DNA of 64,000 nucleotides. Origin: Xylophilus ampelinus. Its GTDB lineage: Bacteria > Pseudomonadota > Gammaproteobacteria > Burkholderiales > Burkholderiaceae_C. The notes under the pieces were generated by a model. The model was not told the origin of the DNA. It saw only the letters and a list, made by a program, of their open reading frames with translations, and did no database searches. The translations under genes were made by a program, and so were the position numbers. This document shows positions 11,962 to 20,285 of this stretch, piece by piece (positions within the stretch are counted from its first letter, which is position 1; each line of letters begins with the position of its first letter). The stretch spans positions 1 through 64,000 of the forward strand of contig NZ_CABFMN010000086.1 in NCBI RefSeq assembly GCF_901875635.1, in the 5' to 3' direction.

Positions 11962-13142
11962 CACTTGGCCCCCGACGCAGCGGGCGCTACGTTATTCATA
12001 GCACCCGGCGCAGGCGGGACGGGCGCTGCGGCCCCTTTTTCCTGATAGATCGTGACCTTCTGGCCGGGCGAGAGCACGTGCACGCCAGCCGTCACGACCA
12101 GCGTGCCGGGCGCCACGCCGCCCGCGATCACGGCCTCGTTGCCGTCGGCCGTGGCGACCTGCACCGGCTGCGACTTCACCGTCATCGAGCCCTTGTCCAG
12201 CACCCACACGGCCGTGCCGCCGCCCTCCTGCCGCAAGGCGCTGGTCGGCAGCTTGAGCACCGGCGCGCCGCTGTGCGACAGCGCCTGCGGACGGGCGTAC
12301 ACGGTGGCGCCCAGCGGCGGCGAACTCGCCGCGTCGATGCTCACCTTCACCGTGTAGGTCCGCGTCACCGCATCGGCGCTGGCCGCCACCTCGCGCACCC
12401 GGCCCTCGATCTCGCGCTCGTCGGCCCAGCCGCGCACCTTCACGGCCGAGCCGGGCGTGACCTGTCCGGCCCGATCTTCCGGCACGGAGAACACCACGTC
12501 GCGCGCGCCGTCCTGCGCGATGCGCACCACCGGCGTGCCGGCCGAGACGACCTGGCCCGGCTCGGCCTCGATGCCGGTGACCACGCCCGCCGCGTCGGCC
12601 ACCAGCGTGGCGTAGCTGGCCTGGTTGCCCTGCGCCGCGACCTGCGCCTGCGCCTGCTCGTACTGCGCCTGGGCCGACTTGAAGGTGGCCTCGCGCCGTT
12701 CCAGTTCGGCGCCGCTGATGAAGTTCTGCGCCCGCAGCTCGCGGTAGCGCTTGAGGTCCGCGGCGGCCAGGTCGCGGTTGGTCTGTGCGGCGACCGATTG
12801 CGCCCGCGCCGCCTCGGCCGCCAGCCGCAGGTCCTGCGGGTCGAGCTGCGCCAGCACCTGCCCGGCCTTCACCGCCTGGCCCAGCTCGGCCTGGCGGCGC
12901 ACGATCTTGCCGGCGACGCGAAAGCCCAGGCGCGATTCGATCCGCGCCCGCACCTCGGCCGCGAACTCCGGCTCGCTGCCGTAGGGGCTGACGCCGACGG
13001 CCATGACCTTCACGGCCCGCACCGGCTCCTCCTGCGGCGGCCGCTTCGAACAGCCGACGACGAGCGCGGCGGCCATCAGCGGAAGGGACAGCGCCAGCCC
13101 GGAGCGGCGCCATGGAGCAGGCAAGAAAAGGTCAGCGGCCAT
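11961..13142 (-). CDS. RND efflux periplasmic adaptor lipoprotein
   Basis: Membrane-fusion subunit of the pump encoded downstream. The N-terminus is a lipoprotein signal (LMAAALVVGC, lipobox Cys near residue 30), followed by a lipoyl/barrel-sandwich segment (VAGKIVRRQAELGQAVKAGQVL), a coiled-coil hairpin rich in Ala and Gln (about 90-190), and beta-barrel domains. The start chosen is the ATG that begins the signal peptide. Its extreme C-terminus (roughly the last 25 residues) is encoded by a copy of a dispersed repeat found in eight places in this window. Behind a strong promoter/operator at 13186-13235. Confidence 0.92.
   Translation of the reverse strand: MAADLFLPAPWRRSGLALSLPLMAAALVVGCSKRPPQEEPVRAVKVMAVGVSPYGSEPEFAAEVRARIESRLGFRVAGKIVRRQAELGQAVKAGQVLAQLDPQDLRLAAEAARAQSVAAQTNRDLAAADLKRYRELRAQNFISGAELERREATFKSAQAQYEQAQAQVAAQGNQASYATLVADAAGVVTGIEAEPGQVVSAGTPVVRIAQDGARDVVFSVPEDRAGQVTPGSAVKVRGWADEREIEGRVREVAASADAVTRTYTVKVSIDAASSPPLGATVYARPQALSHSGAPVLKLPTSALRQEGGGTAVWVLDKGSMTVKSQPVQVATADGNEAVIAGGVAPGTLVVTAGVHVLSPGQKVTIYQEKGAAAPVPPAPGAMNNVAPAASGAK
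11986..12040 (-). repeat. Dispersed repeat copy 1 (inside the adaptor gene)
   Basis: Minus-strand copy of a ~60-bp repeat whose plan is a GGC-AAAAAGG end, a CAGCGCCCGTC core, and a small terminal inverted repeat GCTAT-n-GTAGC. It is translated in frame as the C-terminus of the adaptor, including its VPPAPGAMN segment. Confidence 0.75.
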
Positions 13143-13185
13143 GGCGTTGCACCGGTCGTGAAGGAGGACAAGGGGACACGCGGCC

Positions 13186-13235
13186 ACTAATGACCGCGCG
13201 GTTAGTAATCTAGGGGATACCCCTTGCGGTGTCAA
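13186..13235 (-). promoter_or_regulatory. Strong promoter with palindromic operator for the RND operon
   Basis: On the minus strand a consensus -35 TTGACA (13230-13235) and TAGATT -10 (13207-13212) are spaced by exactly 17 bp. Directly downstream, where transcription would start, lies an inverted repeat with a perfect 10-bp core ACCGCGCGGT (13193-13202) flanked by ACTAA and TTAGT arms (13186-13206). The position over +1 and the shape resemble TetR-family operators, but no regulator gene is adjacent. Confidence 0.75.
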
Positions 13236-13263
13236 TCGCCGCGGCACGCCGCCGCCGGGGCCG

Positions 13264-15174
13264 CTACACCCGCTGCCCCATCTCCACCAGCCGGTTGTCG
13301 GGCAGTTGGAAGTAGTCGGACGCACGCCCGGCATTGCGCTGCAGCCACCCGAACAGGGCCAGCCGCAGCGGATTCATGCCCGGCAGCCGGTGCCGCCCGA
13401 TCGCGGCGCGGGACGTGAAGTACGAGGTCGTCATCGACTCCACCGCCAGGCCCTTCTGGTAGGCCAGCACGCGCAGGAACTCGGGCACGTCGGGCCGCTC
13501 CATGAAGCCGTAGCGCACGGTGACGGCCCAGATGCCGTGGCCCATCGGCTCGGCCTCGATGCGCTCGCGCGCGTGCACGCGGGGCGTGTCGACACCGTGC
13601 ATCGCGAGGATGAAGACCTGTTCGTGCAGCACCTGGTTGTGCTCCAGGTTGTGCAGCAAGGCGTGGGGCACGAGCTGCGCGTCGGGCGCCAGGAAGACCG
13701 CCGTGCCGCGCACGCGGTGCGGCATGTCCAGCGCCAGCGATTCGATGAAGGGCGCCAGCGGCACGCGGTGCCGGGCCTGCACCGCCAGCCCCAGGCGCCG
13801 GCCCTTGAACCAGGTCGTGAAGATCAGCAGCGCGAAACCCGCCACCGCCAGCGTGAGCCAGCCGCCCTCGGCAATCTTGAGGCTGTTGGCCAGCACGAAA
13901 GTCAGGTCGATCACCGCGAACAGCAGCACCGCCACCGCGACGGCCCAGCGGTTCCAGCGCCACAGCCGCCAGGCTACGATGCCGGCCAGCAGCGTGGTCG
14001 TGACCATGGTGATCGACACCGCGATGCCGTAGGCCGCCGACAGCGCGCTCGAGCTGCGAAAGCCCAGCACCAGCAGCAGCACGCCCACCATCAGCATCCA
14101 GTTCATCGCCGGCACGTAGACCTGGCCGATGGCGTCGCTGGAGGTCTGCACGATCCGCATGCGCGGCAGGTAGCCCATGCGCATGGCCTGCGCCGTGAGC
14201 GAGAAGGCACCCGAGATCACGGCCTGCGAGGCGATCACCGTCGCCATCGCCGCCAGCACCACCATCGGCACCACTGCCCACGAGGGGAACAGCCGGAAGA
14301 AGGGGTTGTCGACCGCCGCCGGGTCGCGCAGCACCAGCGCGCCCTGGCCGAAGTAGTTGAGCACCAGGCCCGGCAGCGCGATGAAGAGCCAGGCCAGGCG
14401 GATCGGCCGGGCGCCGAAGTGCCCCATGTCCGCGTACAGCGCCTCGCCGCCGGTGAAGGCGAGGAACACCGCGCCCAGCACCGCCAGCGACTGGGCGCGG
14501 TAGGTCAGCAGGAAGCCCGCCGCATGCCGCGGGTCCAGGGCAGCGAGCACCTGCGGGTTCTGCACCACCTGCCACGCACCCGCGACGGCGATCACGCCGA
14601 ACCACAGCAGCATCACCGGTCCGAACACCCGCCCGACCACGCCCGTGCCACGGCGCTGCACCACGAAGAGCACCACCAGGATCGCCAGCGTGAGCGGGAT
14701 GACGAAGCGCTGCATCGCCGGCGCCTGCACCTCCAGCCCCTCGACCGCCGACAGCACCGAGATCGCCGGCGTGATGAGGCTGTCGCCGTAGAACATCGCG
14801 GCGCCGATCAGCCCCATCCACACCACCGCGCCGCCCAGCCAGGGCCGGCGCCGCCCGCTTTCCACCGCGTGGCGCGCCAGCGCCTGCAGCGCCAGGATGC
14901 CGCCCTCGCCGTCGTGGTCGGCGCGCAGCACGAAGACCACGTACTTGAGCGTGACCACCACCACCAGCCCCCAGACCACCAGCGACAGCAGCCCCATCAC
15001 CGCCTCGGCCGCGAAAGGCACGCCGTGGTCGGGGTTCAGCGTCTCCTTGAAGGCGTAGAGCGGCGAGGTGCCGATGTCGCCGAACACCACGCCCAGGGCG
15101 GCGAGCATGAGCGCCGGGCCGGCGGGATGGGCGTGGGCGCCGGGGGCGGCCGAAGGGGAAGTGGCGACGGACAT
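13264..15174 (-). CDS. kup: Low-affinity potassium uptake protein Kup
   Basis: Potassium/proton symporter of the KUP family in the inner membrane, 636 residues. The signature GVVFGDIGTSPLYAFKE is near residues 28-44, about twelve transmembrane segments follow, and the C-terminal ~180 residues form the soluble domain. The start MSVATSPSA was chosen because conserved sequence begins soon after it. Transcribed divergently from hpnC with a 93-bp gap. Confidence 0.95.
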   Translation of the reverse strand: MSVATSPSAAPGAHAHPAGPALMLAALGVVFGDIGTSPLYAFKETLNPDHGVPFAAEAVMGLLSLVVWGLVVVVTLKYVVFVLRADHDGEGGILALQALARHAVESGRRRPWLGGAVVWMGLIGAAMFYGDSLITPAISVLSAVEGLEVQAPAMQRFVIPLTLAILVVLFVVQRRGTGVVGRVFGPVMLLWFGVIAVAGAWQVVQNPQVLAALDPRHAAGFLLTYRAQSLAVLGAVFLAFTGGEALYADMGHFGARPIRLAWLFIALPGLVLNYFGQGALVLRDPAAVDNPFFRLFPSWAVVPMVVLAAMATVIASQAVISGAFSLTAQAMRMGYLPRMRIVQTSSDAIGQVYVPAMNWMLMVGVLLLVLGFRSSSALSAAYGIAVSITMVTTTLLAGIVAWRLWRWNRWAVAVAVLLFAVIDLTFVLANSLKIAEGGWLTLAVAGFALLIFTTWFKGRRLGLAVQARHRVPLAPFIESLALDMPHRVRGTAVFLAPDAQLVPHALLHNLEHNQVLHEQVFILAMHGVDTPRVHARERIEAEPMGHGIWAVTVRYGFMERPDVPEFLRVLAYQKGLAVESMTTSYFTSRAAIGRHRLPGMNPLRLALFGWLQRNAGRASDYFQLPDNRLVEMGQRV

Positions 15175-15267
15175 GCGGGGGCGGTGGGAATCGCGGGCCG
15201 CCAGCATAGTCCCGCGGCGCTGACAGGCAACCACTGCCCATGCGGCGACGCCAGATGACAATGCCGC

Positions 15268-16155
15268 GTGCCTTCGCCCTCCCCGTCCGCCCTGCCCGCC
15301 GCCGCCGCGCCGGTCGACCACTACGAGAACTTCCCCGTCGCCTCGTGGCTGTGCCCGCCGAGGCTGCGGCCGCCCATCGCCGCGATCTACCACTTCGCCC
15401 GCACGGCCGACGACATCGCGGACGAGGGCGACGCCGGCCCCGAGGCACGCATCGCCGAGCTGCAGGCCTACCGCGCCGACCTGGCCGCCGTCGCCCGCGG
15501 CGGCACGCCTTCGGCCCGTTGGCCGCAGGTCTTCGGCCCGCTCGCCCGAGCCATCGCCGACTTCGGCCTGCCCGAGCCGCTGCTGGCCGACCTGCTCGAT
15601 GCCTTCGTGCAGGACATCGCCTGGACCCGCGATGGCCGCGCGTACGCCGACCGCGCCGAGCTGCTCGACTACTGCCGCCGTTCGGCCAACCCGGTCGGGC
15701 GACTGCTGCTGCACCTGTACGGCGAGCGCCGCGCCGACGCACTCGCGCAGAGCGACGCCATCTGCAGCGCGCTGCAACTGATCAACTTCTGGCAGGACGT
15801 GTCGGTCGACCTGCCCCGTGAACGCTTCTACCTGCCGTTGGCCGACTGCGCCGCGCGTGGCCTGACGAGGGAAGATTTCAAGGCTTTTCGGCCTCTGGCG
15901 CCCGTCCCGCCTGCGCAAGCAGCTATCGATTTGATAGCGGACGAGGTGCGCTGGGCGCGGTCGCTGATGCACGAGGGCGTGCCGCTCGTGCATGCGCTGC
16001 GCGGGCGCATCGGCTGGGAGTTGCGCTTGGTCGTCCAGGGCGGCCTGGCCATCCTGGACAAGATCGAACGCCAGGGCTTCGACAGCTTCTCGCGCCGGCC
16101 CACCGTGGGCAAGGCCGATGCGCTGCGGCTCGCTTGGCGGGCGCTGTGGATGTGA
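15268..16155 (+). CDS. hpnC: HpnC, hydroxysqualene synthase
   Basis: Squalene/phytoene synthase family enzyme. In the HpnCDE route it converts presqualene diphosphate to hydroxysqualene for hopanoid synthesis. Aspartate-rich metal-binding motifs are present: ARTADDIADEGD near residue 50 and NFWQDVSVD near 175. The best start is GTG at 15268, since no in-frame ATG is suitably placed. About 20 residues (FKAFRPLAPV...IDLIA, near 205-225) are encoded by a dispersed repeat copy that fills a loop between helices, without breaking the frame. Confidence 0.92.
   Translation: MPSPSPSALPAAAAPVDHYENFPVASWLCPPRLRPPIAAIYHFARTADDIADEGDAGPEARIAELQAYRADLAAVARGGTPSARWPQVFGPLARAIADFGLPEPLLADLLDAFVQDIAWTRDGRAYADRAELLDYCRRSANPVGRLLLHLYGERRADALAQSDAICSALQLINFWQDVSVDLPRERFYLPLADCAARGLTREDFKAFRPLAPVPPAQAAIDLIADEVRWARSLMHEGVPLVHALRGRIGWELRLVVQGGLAILDKIERQGFDSFSRRPTVGKADALRLAWRALWM
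15876..15938 (+). repeat. Dispersed repeat copy 2 (inside hpnC)
   Basis: Same plan as the other copies: TTCAAGGC end, GGCGCCCGTCCCGCCTGCGC core, and terminal GCTATC...GATAGC inverted repeat. It is read in frame within hpnC. Confidence 0.8.
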
Positions 16156-16165
16156 AGAGATCAAC

Positions 16166-16708
16166 ATGAAGCTCTGGCATGTCAGTGAAGATGCGCGCAT
16201 CGTCCGGTTCGAGCCGAGGATGCCCCCAAGTGCGGACGCCGGAATCAGCCATCCCGTGGTCTGGGCCGTCGATGACACGCGGCTGGTCAACTACCTCCTG
16301 CCGCGCGACTGCCCGCGGGTCGTCGTGCGCTGCGGTCCCGCCACGCAGTCCGCCGACGCCGCCCGCTATCTGGGGCCAGACCCGGCCGACGTCGCCGTCT
16401 TCATCGAGACCCCGTGGCTGGCCCGATCGCGGAACACCACGCTGTGGTTGTACGAACTGCCGCCCGAATCATTCCGACGCATCGATGCCAACGCCGGCTA
16501 CTGGGTTTCGGCTCGGAGCGTCACGCCGCTGTCGCGCCAGTGTGTCGCCGCGCCCCTGGACGAACTGCAACGCCGCGGCGCTGAACTCCGGGCGGTGCCG
16601 CAGTTGCGCCCCCTGGCTGAGGCGGTGGCTGCATCCTCGCTAGCGTTCTCCATCATCCGCTTGCGCAACGCCGCCCCGCGAGCGCCGATCCCGCCGCACA
16701 CGCCATGA
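16166..16708 (+). CDS. DUF6886-like protein of unknown function
   Basis: A 180-residue protein beginning MKLWHVSED and containing VVWAVDDTRLVNYLLPRDCPRV near residues 30-50, which I recognise as the pattern of the DUF6886 family (cytosolic, function unknown). No signal peptide or transmembrane segment is seen. It starts 10 nt after hpnC and precedes hpnD by 63 nt, so it is probably co-transcribed with hopanoid genes, although the family has no known link to that pathway. The last ~30 residues are less well conserved. Confidence 0.75.
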   Translation: MKLWHVSEDARIVRFEPRMPPSADAGISHPVVWAVDDTRLVNYLLPRDCPRVVVRCGPATQSADAARYLGPDPADVAVFIETPWLARSRNTTLWLYELPPESFRRIDANAGYWVSARSVTPLSRQCVAAPLDELQRRGAELRAVPQLRPLAEAVAASSLAFSIIRLRNAAPRAPIPPHTP

Positions 16709-16771
16709 GCGCGCCCCCATCCCCGACAATCGCCGCCCCATGAGCCTCGCCCCGCGTTCCCGCCCGCCCCG

Positions 16772-17614
16772 ATGAGCACCCCCGAGCAGTACGTCCAGGA
16801 CAAGGCCGCCGCGTCGGGCAGCAGCTTCTACTACGCCTTTCTCTTCCTGCCCAAGGACCGCCGCGCGGCGATCACGGCCTTCTATGCCTTCTGCCGCGAG
16901 GTCGACGACGTGGTCGACGAGGTGTCGGACCCCGGCGTGGCGGCCACCAAGCTGGCCTGGTGGCGCACCGAGGTCGCGAGCGCCTTCGGCGGCGAGCCGC
17001 GCCATCCGGTGATGAAGGCGTTGATGCCGCACAAGGCCGCCTTCGGCATCGAGGCACGGCAGTTGCAGGAGATCATCGACGGCTGCGAGATGGACCTCTC
17101 GCAGACGCGCTACCTGGACTTCGCCGGGCTGGAGCGCTACTGCCACCTGGTGGCCGGCGTGGTGGGCGAGGTGTCGGCGCGCATCTTCGGGCAGGCGCAG
17201 CCGCAGACCACCGCGTATGCGCACAAGCTGGGCCTGGCGCTGCAACTCACGAACATCATTCGCGACGTGGGCGAGGATGCGCTGCGCGGGCGCATCTACC
17301 TGCCGGTGAACGAGCTGCAGCAGTTCGACGTCAAGGCCCACGAGCTGCTCAGCCGCACGTATTCCGACCGCTTCGTGGCGCTGATGCAGTTCCAGGCCGC
17401 GCGCGCCCAGAGCCTCTACGACGAAGCCCTCGCCCTGCTGCCGGCCGCCGACCGGCGCGCGCAGAAGCCCGGCCTGATGATGGCGAGCATCTATCGCACG
17501 CTGCTCGCCGAGATCGAGGCCGACCGCTTCCAGGTGCTGAACCAGCGTGTGAGCCTCACGCCGCTGCGCAAGCTGTGGCTGGCGTGGAAGGTGCAGGCGC
17601 TGGGGCGCATGTGA
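16772..17614 (+). CDS. hpnD: HpnD, presqualene diphosphate synthase
   Basis: Condenses two farnesyl diphosphates to presqualene diphosphate, the first step of HpnCDE hopanoid precursor synthesis. The 280-residue squalene/phytoene synthase fold has both metal-binding motifs, CREVDDVVDE near 36-45 and TNIIRDVGED near 153-162. Lies between the DUF6886-like gene and hpnE on the same strand. Confidence 0.95.
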   Translation: MSTPEQYVQDKAAASGSSFYYAFLFLPKDRRAAITAFYAFCREVDDVVDEVSDPGVAATKLAWWRTEVASAFGGEPRHPVMKALMPHKAAFGIEARQLQEIIDGCEMDLSQTRYLDFAGLERYCHLVAGVVGEVSARIFGQAQPQTTAYAHKLGLALQLTNIIRDVGEDALRGRIYLPVNELQQFDVKAHELLSRTYSDRFVALMQFQAARAQSLYDEALALLPAADRRAQKPGLMMASIYRTLLAEIEADRFQVLNQRVSLTPLRKLWLAWKVQALGRM

Positions 17615-17622
17615 GCCGGTTT

Positions 17623-17686
17623 GCTATCGATTTCGTAGCTTCTTGCGCAGTGTGGGCGGGCGCTGCAGGCCGATTTGGCTTGGAAA
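17623..17686 (+). repeat. Dispersed repeat copy 3 (between hpnD and hpnE)
   Basis: A copy in the orientation GCTATC-n-GTAGC first, then GGGCGCTGCAGGCC, ending TTTGGCTTGGAA. It fills nearly all of the hpnD-hpnE gap and ends 1 nt before the GTG start of hpnE. Confidence 0.85.
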
Positions 17687-17687
17687 C

Positions 17688-18950
17688 GTGGCATTGAAAG
17701 TCGCCATCATCGGTGGCGGCTGGGCCGGCCTGGCGGCCGCCGTCGAGGCCACGCGCGCGGGCCATGCCGTCACCGTGCTCGAGGCCGCGCGCACCCTGGG
17801 CGGCCGCGCACGCCGCGTGGTGGCCGACGACGGCCTGGTGCTCGACAACGGCCAGCACATCCTCATCGGCGCCTATCGCGCCACGCTGGCGCTGATGCGC
17901 GAACTGGGCGTCGACCCCGACGCCGCGCTGCTGCGCGTGCCGCTGGCGCTGCGCTTTCCCGATGGCGGGGGCCTGTCGGTCCCGGCCGGCCTGCGCCCGC
18001 CGCTGGACCTGCTCGCCGGCATCGCGGGCGCGCAGGGCTGGTCGCTGCGCGACAAGTTCTCGCTCGTGCGCACCTCGCTGCGCTGGCGGGCGCGAGGCTT
18101 TCGCTGCGCACCCGGCGACAGCGTGGCCGCGCTGTGCGCCGGCCTCACGCCGCGCGTGATGGACGAACTCATCGCGCCGCTGTGCGTCTCCGCGCTCAAC
18201 GTGCCGGTGGAGCGTGCCAGCGGCGAAGTCTTCCTGCGCGTGCTGCACGACGCGCTCTTCGCCGAGCGCGGCGGCGCTGACCTGCTCCTGCCGCGCGTGG
18301 ACCTGGGCGCGCTGCTGCCCGACCCGGCCGCGCGCTGGCTGGGCGCGCATGGCGCATCGATCCGCATCGGCCAGCGCGTGCAGGCGATCGCGCCGGCCAC
18401 CGCAGGCTGGACGGTCGATGGCGAGCCCTTCGAGCGCGTGCTGCTTGCCGCGCCGGCGTGGGAGTCGGCGCGGCTGGCGCGCGGCGCCTCGTTGCCGCAA
18501 GCAGTCGTCTGGGCCGAGCAGGCCGACGCGCTCGGCCACGAAGCCATCGCCACCGTCTACCTGCGTGGCACACCCGGATTGGCGGACACCCCGCTGCGCG
18601 CGCTGCACCACGGCCCGGCCGCACCGGCGCAGTTCGTGTTCGACCGTGGCGCGCTGGGCGGCCCGGCCGGCCTGGCGGCGTTGGTCGTCAGCGCGAGCGA
18701 GGGTACGCGCGAGGCGATCGAAGCGCAGGCCCTTGCGCAGGCCCGCGCACAGCTCGGCTGGCACGGCGCCGTGCCGGTTCAGACCATCGTCGAGAAGCGC
18801 GCCACCTTCGCCTGCACGCCGGGCGTGCGGCGGCCCCCCATCGAGGTCGCGCCGGGCCTCTCGGCCTGCGGCGACTACGTCGAGGGGCCGTACCCGGCCA
18901 CGCTGGAAGGCGCGGTGCTCAGCGGGCAGGCTGCGGCGGCTGCGCTCTGA
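17688..18950 (+). CDS. hpnE: HpnE, FAD-dependent squalene-forming reductase
   Basis: Amine-oxidase-family flavoprotein that converts hydroxysqualene to squalene, completing the HpnCDE route. The N-terminal FAD-binding fold is clear (KVAIIGGGWAGLAAAVEA), with the GGRA box near residue 40 and a C-terminal FAD-contact segment (SACGDYVEGPYPATLEGAVLSG). The GTG at 17688 was chosen since it directly precedes the first beta strand; an upstream in-frame start would add residues encoded by a dispersed repeat. 420 residues. Confidence 0.92.
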   Translation: MALKVAIIGGGWAGLAAAVEATRAGHAVTVLEAARTLGGRARRVVADDGLVLDNGQHILIGAYRATLALMRELGVDPDAALLRVPLALRFPDGGGLSVPAGLRPPLDLLAGIAGAQGWSLRDKFSLVRTSLRWRARGFRCAPGDSVAALCAGLTPRVMDELIAPLCVSALNVPVERASGEVFLRVLHDALFAERGGADLLLPRVDLGALLPDPAARWLGAHGASIRIGQRVQAIAPATAGWTVDGEPFERVLLAAPAWESARLARGASLPQAVVWAEQADALGHEAIATVYLRGTPGLADTPLRALHHGPAAPAQFVFDRGALGGPAGLAALVVSASEGTREAIEAQALAQARAQLGWHGAVPVQTIVEKRATFACTPGVRRPPIEVAPGLSACGDYVEGPYPATLEGAVLSGQAAAAAL

Positions 18951-18953
18951 GCC

Positions 18954-19412
18954 TCACCAGCCCCACACCAGCTTGCGCGACACCCAGCCGACGCGGCCGG
19001 CGCCGGTTCGCACCTTGAGCCAGTCGCCGCGCCGCTCCAGCGTGCGCAGCACGTCGCCGTAGCCGGCCTTCGCCACGATGCGCGCGCGCGTGTTGGGCGT
19101 GCTGCGCACGTTCAGCGCACTGGCCTTCGACACCACATGGGCCTGCTGGTTCGTGCGCGAGCTGCGCACCCAGGCGCGGTCGTTCTCGAAGTCGCGCACC
19201 CTCAGCCACGACCCTTTGCGGCTTAGCACCTCGAGCGGGTAGCCACGGTCGATGGACCAGGTGGCGGCCGCGCGCGGGCTCGGGCCCGTGCGCAGCATGA
19301 CGCCATCCCGGGCCGCGCTCACCATCTCCCTGGCCTGCACCGCCGTGGCAGCGAGCAGCAGCATCAACAACGCGAGGAAAACGGCGGGCAGGCGGCGGGA
19401 GAACTGGGTCAT
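18954..19412 (-). CDS. Secreted protein with two bacterial SH3 domains
   Basis: A 152-residue protein with a cleavable signal peptide (MTQFSRRLPAVFLALLMLLL, cleavage near AVQA/RE) and two SH3_3-type repeats, each with a (V/A)-LNVRS/LRTGP-like strand and a final W. Bacterial SH3 domains of this kind usually bind cell-wall peptides; the ligand is unknown here. It converges on hpnE with only 3 bp between stops. Confidence 0.85.
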   Translation of the reverse strand: MTQFSRRLPAVFLALLMLLLAATAVQAREMVSAARDGVMLRTGPSPRAAATWSIDRGYPLEVLSRKGSWLRVRDFENDRAWVRSSRTNQQAHVVSKASALNVRSTPNTRARIVAKAGYGDVLRTLERRGDWLKVRTGAGRVGWVSRKLVWGW

Positions 19413-19443
19413 GCGGATCGATCCTTCTTGAAATGCGAAGACG

Positions 19444-19480
19444 AAAAAAGGCCGGGCTCGCCCCCTCGGCGAGCCGGTCC
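19444..19480 (-). terminator. Rho-independent terminator after the HAD hydrolase
   Basis: On the minus strand GGCTCGCC and GGCGAGCC form a GC-rich stem followed by CCTTTTTTCG, between the HAD gene and the SH3 gene. Confidence 0.8.
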
Positions 19481-19544
19481 GCTCCGTGTGTTTCAAGGAT
19501 GGGGGATTGGTTCCCCGATGTTGCAAAACTGGGCGAGCCCGCGC

Positions 19545-20270
19545 TCAGCGACCTTCGAGTGCCATACACAGCGCATGCAGGTTCGGCACGATGAGCTGCG
19601 GCCGCGCGCCCGCTTCCCAGGGCCGCTCGTCGCGCACCAGCCAGGCGGCCTGCATGCCGGCGTCGAGCGCGCCGGCCACGTCGAGCGCGGCATCGTCACC
19701 CACGTGCAGCACGTCGCGCGGCAGCAGCCCGACCGAGGCCGCGGCGGCGCGGAAGATCGGCGCATGCGGCTTGCCGCTGCCGAAGGCGCGGGCGCTGAAG
19801 CCCGCCCTGAACCAGCGCGCCACGCCCGTGCGCTCCAGGTCGGCATTGCCGTTCGAGATGGCGACCAGCGGGTAGCGTTCGCTCAGCCAGCGCAGCGCCG
19901 GCAGCGCATCGTCGTACAGCGTCACGCGCTGGCGCTCGGCAAAGAACACGTCGAAGGCCGGATCGGCCAGGGCCTCGTCGTCGCCGGCCCGGCGCAGCGC
20001 CCCACGGATCGATTCGCGCCGCAGCGCGCTCAGGTCGTGGGCCAGGTCGGAGCGCTCCTTCGCCGTGGCTTCGCGCAGTTCGCGCAGCACCTTGGGATCG
20101 GTCACGAGATCGGCGGTGCGCGACGCGTGGCGTTGCAGCCAGGCGTGCAGCACGCGCTCGGCGCGCTCGATGGTGGGCCACACGGGCCAGAGGGTGTCGT
20201 CTAGGTCCAGCGAGATGGCCTGGATGCGCTTCACGTCGAGGAGCGCGGCGCCCGGGGCGGCAGAGGTCAT
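19545..20270 (-). CDS. HAD-family hydrolase
   Basis: A 241-residue cytosolic phosphatase-type protein. Motif I DLDDTLW has nucleophile Asp22 and Asp24, motif II is AISNGN, a Lys follows in GSGKPHAPIF, and motif IV is HVGDDAALD. Substrate not predictable. The start chosen, MTSAAPGA, leaves just 15 bp to the divergent hemH start; a longer frame upstream would overlap hemH. Confidence 0.9.
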   Translation of the reverse strand: MTSAAPGAALLDVKRIQAISLDLDDTLWPVWPTIERAERVLHAWLQRHASRTADLVTDPKVLRELREATAKERSDLAHDLSALRRESIRGALRRAGDDEALADPAFDVFFAERQRVTLYDDALPALRWLSERYPLVAISNGNADLERTGVARWFRAGFSARAFGSGKPHAPIFRAAAASVGLLPRDVLHVGDDAALDVAGALDAGMQAAWLVRDERPWEAGARPQLIVPNLHALCMALEGR

Positions 20271-20285
20271 GCCGCAGAATATCGC

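Noticed and set aside
8800..12045. 1081-codon plus-strand frame opposite the RND permease
   Set aside because: Antisense shadow of a well-conserved transporter; composition is His/Arg/Leu-rich without motifs.
8824..13142. First RND pair and the 35-41 kb RND operon as one split operon
   Set aside because: They are on opposite strands 20 kb apart, with separate promoters and distinct adaptor and permease sequences.
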